From an uncultured Clostridia bacterium (lineage in GTDB: Bacteria > Bacillota > Clostridia > Christensenellales > Aristaeellaceae), in assembly GCA_934621485.1 (NCBI GenBank), contig CAKTUS010000116.1, positions 1 to 7,080 of the forward strand: a stretch of DNA of 7,080 nucleotides, read 5' to 3'. Numbering within the stretch: the first letter of the stretch is position 1; each line of letters starts with the position of its first letter. Positions 1 to 6,104 of this stretch are shown piece after piece. A model generated the notes under the pieces. It saw only the letters and a program-made list of their open reading frames with translations, did no database searches and had not been told where the DNA came from. The position numbers and the translations under genes are program-made.

Positions 1-1
1 G

Positions 2-679
2 ACTTATTTCGTCTCCGTCTACTACATGGCAAATAAGAACGATCAGGGTATGCTTGATGATGAGGCGTTCTGCTGTTTCCTGAATAAGATCACTGCATTC
101 ATCTGGGCATATGCTGTTACCAATCCCGGCGTTAACGCTCTGCGTACACCAATCTTTGCGGAGATGGTCAACATCGTGAACGGACAACCGGTAACCTTTA
201 ATGAATTCTTGTTCCATACCCAGCAGGTACAAAATGCATTCCAGAACTATGTATTCAGCAACAACCGGGCGATTACCAAATCAATGCTGACATGGTGGGC
301 TTTCCAAGACCCTGAGCAAACGCTTCTTCCGCTTGAGAGCATCTTGGAAATTGAACACATTTACGCACGGAACAGATATGAAAAAGAAAAATCGCTGTCC
401 AATCCGAGGAGTGTTGAGGCACTCGGTAACAAGGCATTGCTGGAGAAGCGCATTAATATTCGCGCCTCCGACTATCGCTTTGATGACAAGAAAAAGTATT
501 ACGTTGGTTTTGAAAACGCTCGTAAGCAATTGAAAGAAGGAACAAAAATCAAGGAACTTACAGATCTGGCTGCCAGTGCCTCTGACTTTACTGAGTCTGA
601 TATCGCCCAACGTAATGCCAAGATCATCTTTGGTTTTGTAGAATTTATGCATAGCAACGGCTTGCTGAGCGAGGACTGA
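2..679 (+). CDS. DUF262/DUF1524 (GmrSD-like) nuclease, C-terminal part, 5' end outside window
   Basis: The reading frame is open from base 2, so the ATG at 26 is internal and the gene begins upstream of the window; about 225 C-terminal residues are visible. The end carries a DUF1524 HNH/His-Me-finger-type nuclease signature: an IEHI motif with the candidate catalytic histidine at 356-358, then an LGN..LLEK..NI..S block with a K-rich, aromatic stretch at about 422-500. In the GmrSD family this domain follows an N-terminal DUF262 ParB-like NTPase domain, and such proteins restrict modified phage DNA or serve as stand-alone defence nucleases. The DUF262 domain would lie outside the window, so whether the gene is whole cannot be judged here. 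It runs in the same direction as the broken methyltransferase, but repeats and foreign-looking sequence separate them. Family assignment rests on recognising the motif order; the substrate is unknown. Confidence 0.8.
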   Translation, partial: TYFVSVYYMANKNDQGMLDDEAFCCFLNKITAFIWAYAVTNPGVNALRTPIFAEMVNIVNGQPVTFNEFLFHTQQVQNAFQNYVFSNNRAITKSMLTWWAFQDPEQTLLPLESILEIEHIYARNRYEKEKSLSNPRSVEALGNKALLEKRINIRASDYRFDDKKKYYVGFENARKQLKEGTKIKELTDLAASASDFTESDIAQRNAKIIFGFVEFMHSNGLLSED

Positions 680-711
680 AACATTTTAACGATACCAAAC
701 ATTTTAACGAT
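679..711. repeat. Two exact 15-bp direct repeats (AAACATTTTAACGAT)
   Basis: The 15-base unit occurs at 679-693 and again at 697-711, giving an 18-bp period with a 3-bp spacer. The first copy begins on the last base of the upstream stop codon. The unit is AT-rich and sits where the defence nuclease ends and the truncated methyltransferase segment begins. It could be a slipped duplication, a scar of a rearrangement, or a two-site protein-binding element. Only the repeat itself is directly seen. Confidence 0.85.
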
Positions 712-857
712 TACAGAAAGGGGTGTCGGTTTTGACCACAACAGCGGCAACAGCATATAGGCATAACACCGTTTTACCCCTGTCCTTCTGCCTTCCAAAA
801 CGTGAAAAAGCCCAGAAATCAAGCGACTTCTGGGCTTGTGGCACACATAATCCCTGT
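680..857. other. Rearranged junction segment replacing the methyltransferase 5' end
   Basis: This 178-base stretch separates the nuclease stop codon from the first methyltransferase-like codons. It holds the 15-bp direct repeats and a minus-strand-type terminator. A GTG at 723 opens a frame that runs into the methyltransferase, but the GAAAGGGG purine tract touches that GTG, leaving no usable spacing. The residues encoded from 723 to about 857 are low in recognisable content and do not resemble the MmeI nuclease or helical domains expected there. The segment is best read as DNA brought in by, or left after, an insertion or deletion. Its origin is not identified. Confidence 0.55.
805..835 (-). 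terminator. Rho-independent terminator acting on minus-strand transcripts
   Basis: Perfect 10-bp arms AAGCCCAGAA and TTCTGGGCTT are separated by a 10-base loop. Read on the minus strand, the second arm is followed by a run of T (GGGCTTTTTCAC), the classic form. Read on the plus strand, the hairpin is followed by GTGGCAC with no T-run, so it should stop plus-strand transcription poorly. No gene in the window to the right of it and reading leftward would need this terminator, which suggests it arrived as part of another locus. Confidence 0.7.
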
Positions 858-2557
858 ATCAAAGATAGAGTCTTTATAGACCCGGCGTGCGGCAGCGGAA
901 ACTTCCTGACGGAAACCTATCTGTCACTGCGCAAAATGGAAAACGAAGTGATTCGTCTGCTGCTGGATTCGCGTACAGCGAATACAAAAACGGAGCAGGC
1001 CAAAATCACTGCCGGTCAGATCGTCATGGGCATTGGCATTGCCAACCCCATTCGCGTATCCATTCGCCAGTTTTACGGCATTGAAATCAATGATTTTGCG
1101 GCGACCGTGGCGAAAACGGCGCTGTGGATTGCAGAATCGCAAATGATGAAGCAGACGGAAGATATTGTCCATATGAATCTGGACTTCCTTCCGCTGAAAT
1201 CCTATGTCAATATCATCGAGGGCAATGCCCTGCGCATCGACTGGGAAACGGTAGTGCCCAAGCGCGAGCTGAACTATATCATGGGCAACCCGCCGTTTGT
1301 GGGGGCGCGATTGATGAGCGAAGCACAGAAGTCTGATCTGAACAGCGTATTTCCGGGCTGGAAGAATGCAGGCAATCTGGATTATGTCTGCTGCTGGTAT
1401 AAGAAAGCAGCGGATTTAATGAAAGATACAACGGCTAGGGCAGCGCTTGTTTCCACAAATTCTGTAACCCAGGGAGAAAGCGTTTCCCTGTTATGGAAGC
1501 CGCTTTTTGAATTAGGCGTACATATCGATTTCGCTCATCGCACTTTCCGCTGGGATAGTGAGGCTGCAATAAAGGCTCATGTTCATTGCGTAATTGTTGG
1601 ATTCAGCGTTGCACCAAGTGATAAACAGCGTATAATTTATGCCGAGGGAAGACTGCAAGTTGCTAACAATATCAACGCTTATCTGATTGATGCAGACAAT
1701 GTATTTGTTGATAGCCGCAGCAAACCATTATGTGCTGTACCGGAGATTGGAATTGGCAACAAGCCGATTGACGGCGGCAACTATCTTTTTACAGAAGAAG
1801 AAATGCAACTGTTTATTGCAAAAGAGCCAGCGTCTGCCGAATGGTTCAAGCCTTGGTATGGTTCTCATGAATTTATTAATCGCAAGCCGCGTTATTGTTT
1901 GTGGCTTGGAAAATGTCCGCCCAATATTCTGAGGCGAATGCCTGAATGCATGAAGCGCGTGGAGGCTGTCCGCAGTTTCCGACTTGCTAGCAATAGCGCA
2001 GGGACTGTCAAGTTAGCAGATAAGCCAACGCGATTCCATGTTGAAAATATGCCAGAAGGGAACTATATCCTCATTCCGGAAGTATCTTCCGAACGTCGTC
2101 GCTATGTACCTATGGGATTCATGACACCTGACGTGCTATGTAGTAATCTTGTGAAAATCATCCCGGATGCATCGCTGTATCACTTCGGCATATTGACCTC
2201 CAATGTCCATATGGCATGGATGCGCACAGTGTGCGGTCGGTTGAAGAGCGACTACCGCTATTCAAAGGATATTGTCTACAACAATTTCCCCTGGCCCACG
2301 CCTGGCCCACGCCGACAGATGCGCAGAAAGCTAGGATTGAGCAGACGGCGCAGGCGATCCTCGATGCCCGCGCGCTGTTTCCGGATTGCTCCCTGGCCGA
2401 TCTGTATGACGAAGCAACCATGCCGCCGGAGCTGCGCAAGGCGCATCAGCAAAACGACCGCGCCGTCATGGAAGCCTACGGTATGCCCGTGAAAGGAATA
2501 ACCGAGGCAGCCTGCGTCGCAGAGCTGATGAAACGGTATCAGGAGCTAGCCCGCTAA
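858..2557 (+). pseudogene. MmeI-family DNA adenine methyltransferase, 5'-truncated and frameshifted
   Basis: In its intact form this family transfers a methyl group from S-adenosylmethionine to adenine N6, often fused to a nuclease (type IIG). Motif I, DPACGSGNF, starts at 879; a GIEINDFA block follows near 1078; the catalytic motif IV, NPPF, is at 1287-1298. A target-recognition-like region covers roughly 1780-2290 and ends in YNNFPWP. The last domain (ILDAR, LADLYD, MPPELRKAH, then an MKRYQEL end) matches the MmeI C-terminal domain but lies in another frame, to the stop at 2557. An 11-bp tandem duplication at 2290-2313 causes the shift; without one copy the text reads NNFPWPTPTDAQKAR. The unshifted frame instead ends in arginine-rich nonsense at 2492. 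The N-terminal PD-ExK and helical domains expected of roughly 900-residue relatives are missing, and no good start codon is present. A shortened product might be made, but modification activity is doubtful. Confidence 0.85.
2290..2313. repeat. 11-bp tandem duplication causing the methyltransferase frameshift
   Basis: CTGGCCCACGC occurs at 2291-2301 and again directly at 2302-2312, and the 11-base period can be traced across 2290-2313. Eleven is not a multiple of three, so the duplication shifts the frame by two bases. Deleting one copy restores a continuous family-typical protein across the recognition/C-terminal domain border. It lies exactly where base composition jumps from AT-richer to GC-rich. 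It could be a fixed mutation, a slippage-prone on/off site, or an assembly artefact. Confidence 0.9.
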
Positions 2558-2581
2558 TATAGCGAAGAACATTTTGGGGAG

Positions 2582-2588
2582 AAAGGTG
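2582..2588 (+). promoter_or_regulatory. Ribosome binding site of the AbiH-family gene
   Basis: The purine-rich AAAGGTG lies 10 bases before the ATG at 2599 and supports that start. No convincing promoter is visible in the 41-base gap after the methyltransferase remnant, so the gene may depend on readthrough from upstream or on an unrecognised promoter within the remnant. Confidence 0.5.
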
Positions 2589-2598
2589 AAATACACGA

Positions 2599-3681
2599 AT
2601 GAATATTACCTTTTTGATTGGAAACGGATTTGATCTAAATCTTGGCCTTGATACTCGGTACACTGATTTTCTAAAGGATTACCTTCAAGATGATCCTCGA
2701 GACAGTGAAGAAATCAAGAGTTTTAAAGAGGATATTCGAAAGCAAGAAATTAAAAATTCCGATACATCTGAAAGGTTGTGGGCTAATGCGGAACTGGCCT
2801 TTGGACATTACACGGATACTGTAGTAACACAGGGTAAAAAAGCAGATTCATTTTCAAGAAGGCGTATTGATTTTTGCAGGAAACTGGCAGCGTATTTGCA
2901 GAAACAGGAGAAAAGAGTTTGCATAGAAGGATATGAGCAAACTTTTGTGGAGGCAATCCATAAGTTCCGTTCTGGTTTGACTGAAGTCCAAAATGATGAA
3001 GTTGAGCTTTCCCATGGTGCTTTTGAGGGAGGATTTACGTTCAATTTTCTTGTTTTTAATTACACGTGCATTATCGACAGGCTTATAGAAGCCGCTCAAA
3101 AGCAAGGAATCCAGTTGGGAACGCGGGGGTATAAGAATACAACGTATCATAATTCATTTGGAAAGACGATCCATGTCCATGGAACAACAGAAAATGATAT
3201 GGTTTTCGGGGTAAATGACGAATCTCAAATTGCAAATATGTCTCTTTTTGAGGGAGTCTCGCACCGTTATTTGAATTCATTTATCAAGCAAAGGACAAAC
3301 AAAGGCAACGAGGCAAGAATAGATGAAAAGGCACACGAGGTGATTAAGACCAGTTCTTTTATCTACATTTATGGAATGTCAATAGGAGCAACAGATAAGA
3401 TTTGGTGGCAGAGAATTGTTGAAAGGATGAAGGCTCAGCCTAATGTTCATGTGTTCATTTACTGCTATGATGCTCCGCAAGACGCTTTAATAAAAGAAGA
3501 AAGGTGGTTTTACGAAGATAATAGAAAAAATCAACTTCTTGCATTCGTTGATGGTGATAATAGTGCATTAGAGTCAAGAATCCATATTGTTGATAATAAC
3601 ATTTTTGAGGCATTTACCGATATTGCTACTACAACGGATGCTAATGAGCGTACAGAAAAGGTCATGGAATATGTTTCTTAG
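2599..3681 (+). CDS. abiH: AbiH-family abortive infection protein
   Basis: This 360-residue protein has the AbiH family layout: an N-terminal nucleotide-binding-like GNGFDLNLGL motif (residues 8-17), an FNYT motif (Asn154-Thr156), an HVHG motif (192-195) followed by VFGVND, and a GMSIGATDKIWW block (259-270). The length is typical for the family. AbiH was described as a lactococcal phage-resistance protein; its biochemical action is not firmly established in my knowledge. The order of GNG-D, NYT, HG and S.G..D motifs recalls SIR2-like NAD-binding proteins, so an NAD-linked activity is possible but is inference. No signal peptide or membrane segment is seen, so it should be cytoplasmic. It starts 41 bp after the methyltransferase remnant, converges with the AbiL-like operon, and is clearly AT-richer than the GC-rich DNA just upstream, suggesting separate acquisition. 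It appears intact. Confidence 0.85.
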   Translation: MNITFLIGNGFDLNLGLDTRYTDFLKDYLQDDPRDSEEIKSFKEDIRKQEIKNSDTSERLWANAELAFGHYTDTVVTQGKKADSFSRRRIDFCRKLAAYLQKQEKRVCIEGYEQTFVEAIHKFRSGLTEVQNDEVELSHGAFEGGFTFNFLVFNYTCIIDRLIEAAQKQGIQLGTRGYKNTTYHNSFGKTIHVHGTTENDMVFGVNDESQIANMSLFEGVSHRYLNSFIKQRTNKGNEARIDEKAHEVIKTSSFIYIYGMSIGATDKIWWQRIVERMKAQPNVHVFIYCYDAPQDALIKEERWFYEDNRKNQLLAFVDGDNSALESRIHIVDNNIFEAFTDIATTTDANERTEKVMEYVS

Positions 3682-3714
3682 ACATCTTGGTCTTTTCAAT
3701 TCTGAATACAAATC

Positions 3715-3746
3715 GAACTCCCTCCAGCGCATACCGGAGGGAGTTC
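3715..3746. terminator. Bidirectional terminator between convergent defence genes
   Basis: Perfect 11-bp arms GAACTCCCTCC (3715-3725) and GGAGGGAGTTC (3736-3746) enclose a 10-base loop. Short T-containing tails follow on both strands (TTTATC on plus, GATTTG on minus). The position, 33 bases after the AbiH stop and 19 bases beyond the RloB-like stop, fits a shared terminator for the converging transcripts. The T-tracts are weak, so efficiency is uncertain. Confidence 0.8.
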
Positions 3747-3765
3747 TTTATCGATGATTATGGGG

Positions 3766-4425
3766 CTATTCAGTATCTACAAGCTTTTCGACAAGTTTGT
3801 ATACTTCTGTAAACGGGTTAGCATCGATGCCGAGCGGCAATGTGGAGCCTTTATCTGTATGAAACCTTTCCAAGCGCTTTGATCGATCAATGGCTTTGGA
3901 AGTATGAGAAACCAATTGTTCATAAAGGTCATTATGCTTCTCATAATTTGCTATACCAGCATGCTCCAGGGCCCTTCTTACAGCATCATAATCCGGTAAG
4001 TGCGCTGTAGTATAGCGCAAATGCAGCAAATACCAGAGTTCAAAGCATGGATTGGATAGAATCAGTTCGAATGATTCTTTTCCAGCTTTTTTCCGTGCTT
4101 CAGATAATGCCGCGTTCTTCTTATTCACTGCATCAGCGGTCTGATAGTTCACGTCAGCATCCGCAACAATCCATACTGAATCTCCGATGCTTGGAGAAAG
4201 GCCATCGTCTTTGCATATTTTGCTTGCTTTCCTGATCAGATTCGCGTAATCAGTTTTGCTGCCATTTCTGCTGTTGGGAACGACTCTGACCTCTATATTG
4301 TTCTGGCGGGTGCGAAAATGAGCAAAGTATTTAGGCTCGGACTTTTCGCCTTCCGTAACAATGAGTATCACAGGTTTGGTCCGCCGATGCTTTGAACCTC
4401 TCAGCTCGATTTTTCCTCTGGTCAT
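3766..4425 (-). CDS. abiLii: RloB-like protein, AbiLii-type partner of the upstream ATPase
   Basis: The 219-residue product has the RloB family pattern, a TOPRIM-like fold related to OLD-family nuclease domains. A basic N-terminus is followed by VTEGEKSEPKYF (residues 23-34) with candidate acidic ligands Glu25 and Glu27, then an IVADADVN acidic strand (Asp89, Asp91) and the hallmark SNPCFELWYLLH (124-135). These acidic residues are those expected to bind metal in a TOPRIM-type nuclease. The ATG at 4425 is preferred over the GTG at 4431 because GGAGG at 4435-4439 lies 9 bases before it but only 3 before the GTG. The start overlaps the ATPase stop (TAATG), implying translational coupling and a fixed ratio. 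An AAA15 ATPase followed by RloB is the make-up of AbiL, a lactococcal abortive infection system. The working model, ATPase as sensor and RloB as effector, is inferred from OLD and PARIS analogues. It appears intact. Confidence 0.82.
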   Translation of the reverse strand: MTRGKIELRGSKHRRTKPVILIVTEGEKSEPKYFAHFRTRQNNIEVRVVPNSRNGSKTDYANLIRKASKICKDDGLSPSIGDSVWIVADADVNYQTADAVNKKNAALSEARKKAGKESFELILSNPCFELWYLLHLRYTTAHLPDYDAVRRALEHAGIANYEKHNDLYEQLVSHTSKAIDRSKRLERFHTDKGSTLPLGIDANPFTEVYKLVEKLVDTE

Positions 4426-5627
4426 TAACACCGTCCTCCATTAATAAAAGGAATAGCGCCATAGCGGCCCAGCAAATACCCCTTCTCCACCTTTGCGTCT
4501 TTGCGCACAGAGAAATCGACCAGGGAATACAAATCGGTAGCTCCGGTATTTTCATCTTTCTCCGTAAACCAGATTTGATCGCGGCGCATTAAATTGAGAT
4601 CCAGGAAATTCGTATTGTGCGAAGAAAAAATCAACTGCGCGCCATGCGGGTTGTTTTCTGCACTGTTGAAAAGGGATACTATATGCTGCGTAAGCAACGG
4701 ATGCAAATAAGCATCTATTTCATCCGCAACCAGCAGGCATCCCGTTTCCAATGCCTTTTCCACTTCACCGATCAGGCGGAAATACGTATTTGTACCCGTT
4801 GATTCTTCGGCCATGCTCAGAGGGTATGTGGCACATTCTCCATTTTCATTTTTGACCTGATGTACCGCTTCAACATTATCGAGAACGCCAGTGAGTACTC
4901 CTGTAAAGCTCGTGGCTCCATCTTTGATCTTCAGCGCCTGGATGCCAAAATCCGCAACGCGGAGCAACTGTGCGATTTTCTCTCTATATTTGTCATCCAG
5001 CAAATCCGCGCCGTTCGTTCCGTAGGCGCTTTCTAATTTTGCATTTGGAATTCGGCAAGAAGCAAACCAATCAAATACAGGCAATACCTTTTTGTAATTC
5101 CAGTTTGCTGCCGTAGAGAGGTACAGCTTATTGTGCGTATTACGCTCTTTCAAGCTTTCCTGCAATTCAACATCAGAAGTAAAACGATAGCTGTCTGTAT
5201 CGCTACGTTCAAAAACAACTGCTTTGCGGCCATTCGGATAGTAATAGAGATACTCGTCTATGATTTTTTGATCATTAGCAGAAAAGCCGTACACATACTT
5301 AGTCTGATCCGCAATAAATACAACCTCAAAAACACTTGGTTCTTCAGGCGTGTCCGAATCAAATTTGAAGGGAATACGGCCTGTAGGTATATTAAGCTGC
5401 TTCTCATGAGAAGTCAGCACATAATTGACCATGAAATAGAAGGCAAGCAACAGGTTAGACTTGCCGGAGGCATTAGCACCGTAAATGATGCTCGACTTCA
5501 AATAGCGCCCCTTGTTCCCCGCATCAATCACATGCTCATCATGTTCTTGATCTTTACTGGCCAGCATTGATAATACGACTTGGCCTTTGATCGAACGGTA
5601 ATTCGCAACTTTAAACTGGATCAGCAT
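4425..5627 (-). CDS. abiLi: AAA15/ABC-like ATPase, AbiLi-type (RloA-like)
   Basis: This 400-residue protein is an SMC/ABC-like ATPase of the AAA15 group. It opens with the typical MLIQFKVANYRSI, has a Walker A GANASGKS (residues 50-57), a signature-like ESTGT (275-279), a Walker B VADEIDAYLHP with catalytic Glu303, and an FSSHN switch histidine (His337). The 220 residues between Walker A and the signature form the family's insertion, less conserved and possibly the sensing region. It lacks its own TOPRIM domain; the co-translated RloB-like gene probably supplies one. The ATG at 5627 is chosen over the GTG at 5636 because AAGGG at 5638-5642 lies 10 bases before the ATG and too close to the GTG. 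The stop codon overlaps the next start as TAATG. Nothing suggests damage. The function, ATP-driven detection of phage infection, is inferred from AbiL, PARIS and OLD systems; the trigger is unknown. Confidence 0.85.
   Translation of the reverse strand: MLIQFKVANYRSIKGQVVLSMLASKDQEHDEHVIDAGNKGRYLKSSIIYGANASGKSNLLLAFYFMVNYVLTSHEKQLNIPTGRIPFKFDSDTPEEPSVFEVVFIADQTKYVYGFSANDQKIIDEYLYYYPNGRKAVVFERSDTDSYRFTSDVELQESLKERNTHNKLYLSTAANWNYKKVLPVFDWFASCRIPNAKLESAYGTNGADLLDDKYREKIAQLLRVADFGIQALKIKDGATSFTGVLTGVLDNVEAVHQVKNENGECATYPLSMAEESTGTNTYFRLIGEVEKALETGCLLVADEIDAYLHPLLTQHIVSLFNSAENNPHGAQLIFSSHNTNFLDLNLMRRDQIWFTEKDENTGATDLYSLVDFSVRKDAKVEKGYLLGRYGAIPFINGGRC
4435..4439 (-). promoter_or_regulatory. Shine-Dalgarno of the RloB-like gene inside the ATPase 3' end
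   Basis: GGAGG lies in the last codons of the ATPase gene, 9 bases before the ATG at 4425. It decides the RloB-like start in favour of that ATG over the GTG at 4431 and supports reinitiation or coupled translation at the TAATG overlap. Confidence 0.75.
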
Positions 5628-5660
5628 CCATACCACACCCTTAATCTTCTATTCAGCTAT

Positions 5661-5689
5661 ATTATAACCGCTTTTCTGCAAAAAATCAA
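5661..5689 (-). promoter_or_regulatory. Sigma-A-type promoter of the AbiL-like operon
   Basis: On the minus strand, TTGATT (5684-5689) and a perfect TATAAT (5661-5666) are separated by exactly 17 bases. The predicted transcription start is near 5654, giving a leader of about 27 bases before the ATPase ATG at 5627. The consensus -10 and ideal spacing suggest the system is transcribed constitutively unless a repressor acts. Confidence 0.75.
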
Positions 5690-6104
5690 CGGAAATGAGG
5701 AACTAATTTCGAATATAAGAACGTTAAAATACAAATTTTGAAAATGTTCCAACTCGCCATCAAGCAAATAAATCTCCTAAACGCTGAAAGGCACTGCTGT
5801 CGCGATTATTTGCCTATGGCCACATCCGCTTCCATTTTATAGAATTTTATGTACAATTTCGAAGGCTTTATTGATTGCTTCTCAAGCATAGCAGATTGTA
5901 TTCCTGCAAGAGCATTAAATTCCCTATTGAGTTGCAACGAAACGGCAAAGGAATATGTTTTTCCATGTCAGATTGTGTCTTTTTGCAGGGTTTCCTTCTT
6001 ATAACACTGCCGACATGAAAGGACATAGAAAGCAAACCTGAGGATTTCGGGAAGCATATCGACTCAAACCGGTAGCTCTTTTGGGGCAGGGGAACCACTC
6101 GCCG
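5690..6104. other. 415-base gene-poor gap between AbiL-like operon and lipoprotein gene
   Basis: No convincing gene is seen here. A 76-codon minus-strand frame (5868-6098, GTG start) has no good ribosome binding site and no recognisable protein features. The left part holds AT-rich sequence with a short palindromic core (AAAATACAAATTTT, 5726-5739) upstream of the operon promoter, and then a long-spaced inverted repeat at 5764-5813. No strong terminator is seen after the lipoprotein gene. Confidence 0.6.
5764..5813. repeat. Inverted repeat with 8-bp perfect arms and 34-base spacer
   Basis: GCAAATAA at 5764-5771 pairs perfectly with TTATTTGC at 5806-5813, and one bulged base allows the pairing to continue with TC/GA. 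The spacing is long for a terminator and there is no T-tract. It might be a split operator, the base of a structured RNA, or chance. Confidence 0.5.

Noticed and set aside
281..652. Minus-strand frame of 123 codons
   Set aside because: It is antisense to the conserved DUF1524 motifs and has no recognisable protein content.
715..780. Possible long inverted repeat between AGGGGT and ACCCCT
   Set aside because: Only six outer bases pair; the inner sequence does not continue the match.
499..846. Minus-strand frame of 115 codons across the junction
   Set aside because: It overlaps the motif-bearing end of the nuclease gene and runs through the terminator hairpin; no family features are seen.
723..857. 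GTG at 723 as the real start of a 589-residue methyltransferase
   Set aside because: The purine tract touches the GTG, the first 45 residues do not resemble the family, and the encoded C-terminus after the duplication is out-of-frame nonsense.
5133..5570. Plus-strand frame of 145 codons
   Set aside because: It is antisense to the ATPase including Walker A; the residue pattern looks like a shadow.
5722..5730. Reverse copy of the 9-base ATTTTAACG core found in the 15-bp repeats
   Set aside because: Nine AT-rich bases in 7 kb can recur by chance, and the flanks do not match.
5868..6098. 76-codon minus-strand frame just after the lipoprotein gene
   Set aside because: It has a GTG start without a ribosome binding site, unusual composition and no motif; weak support only.
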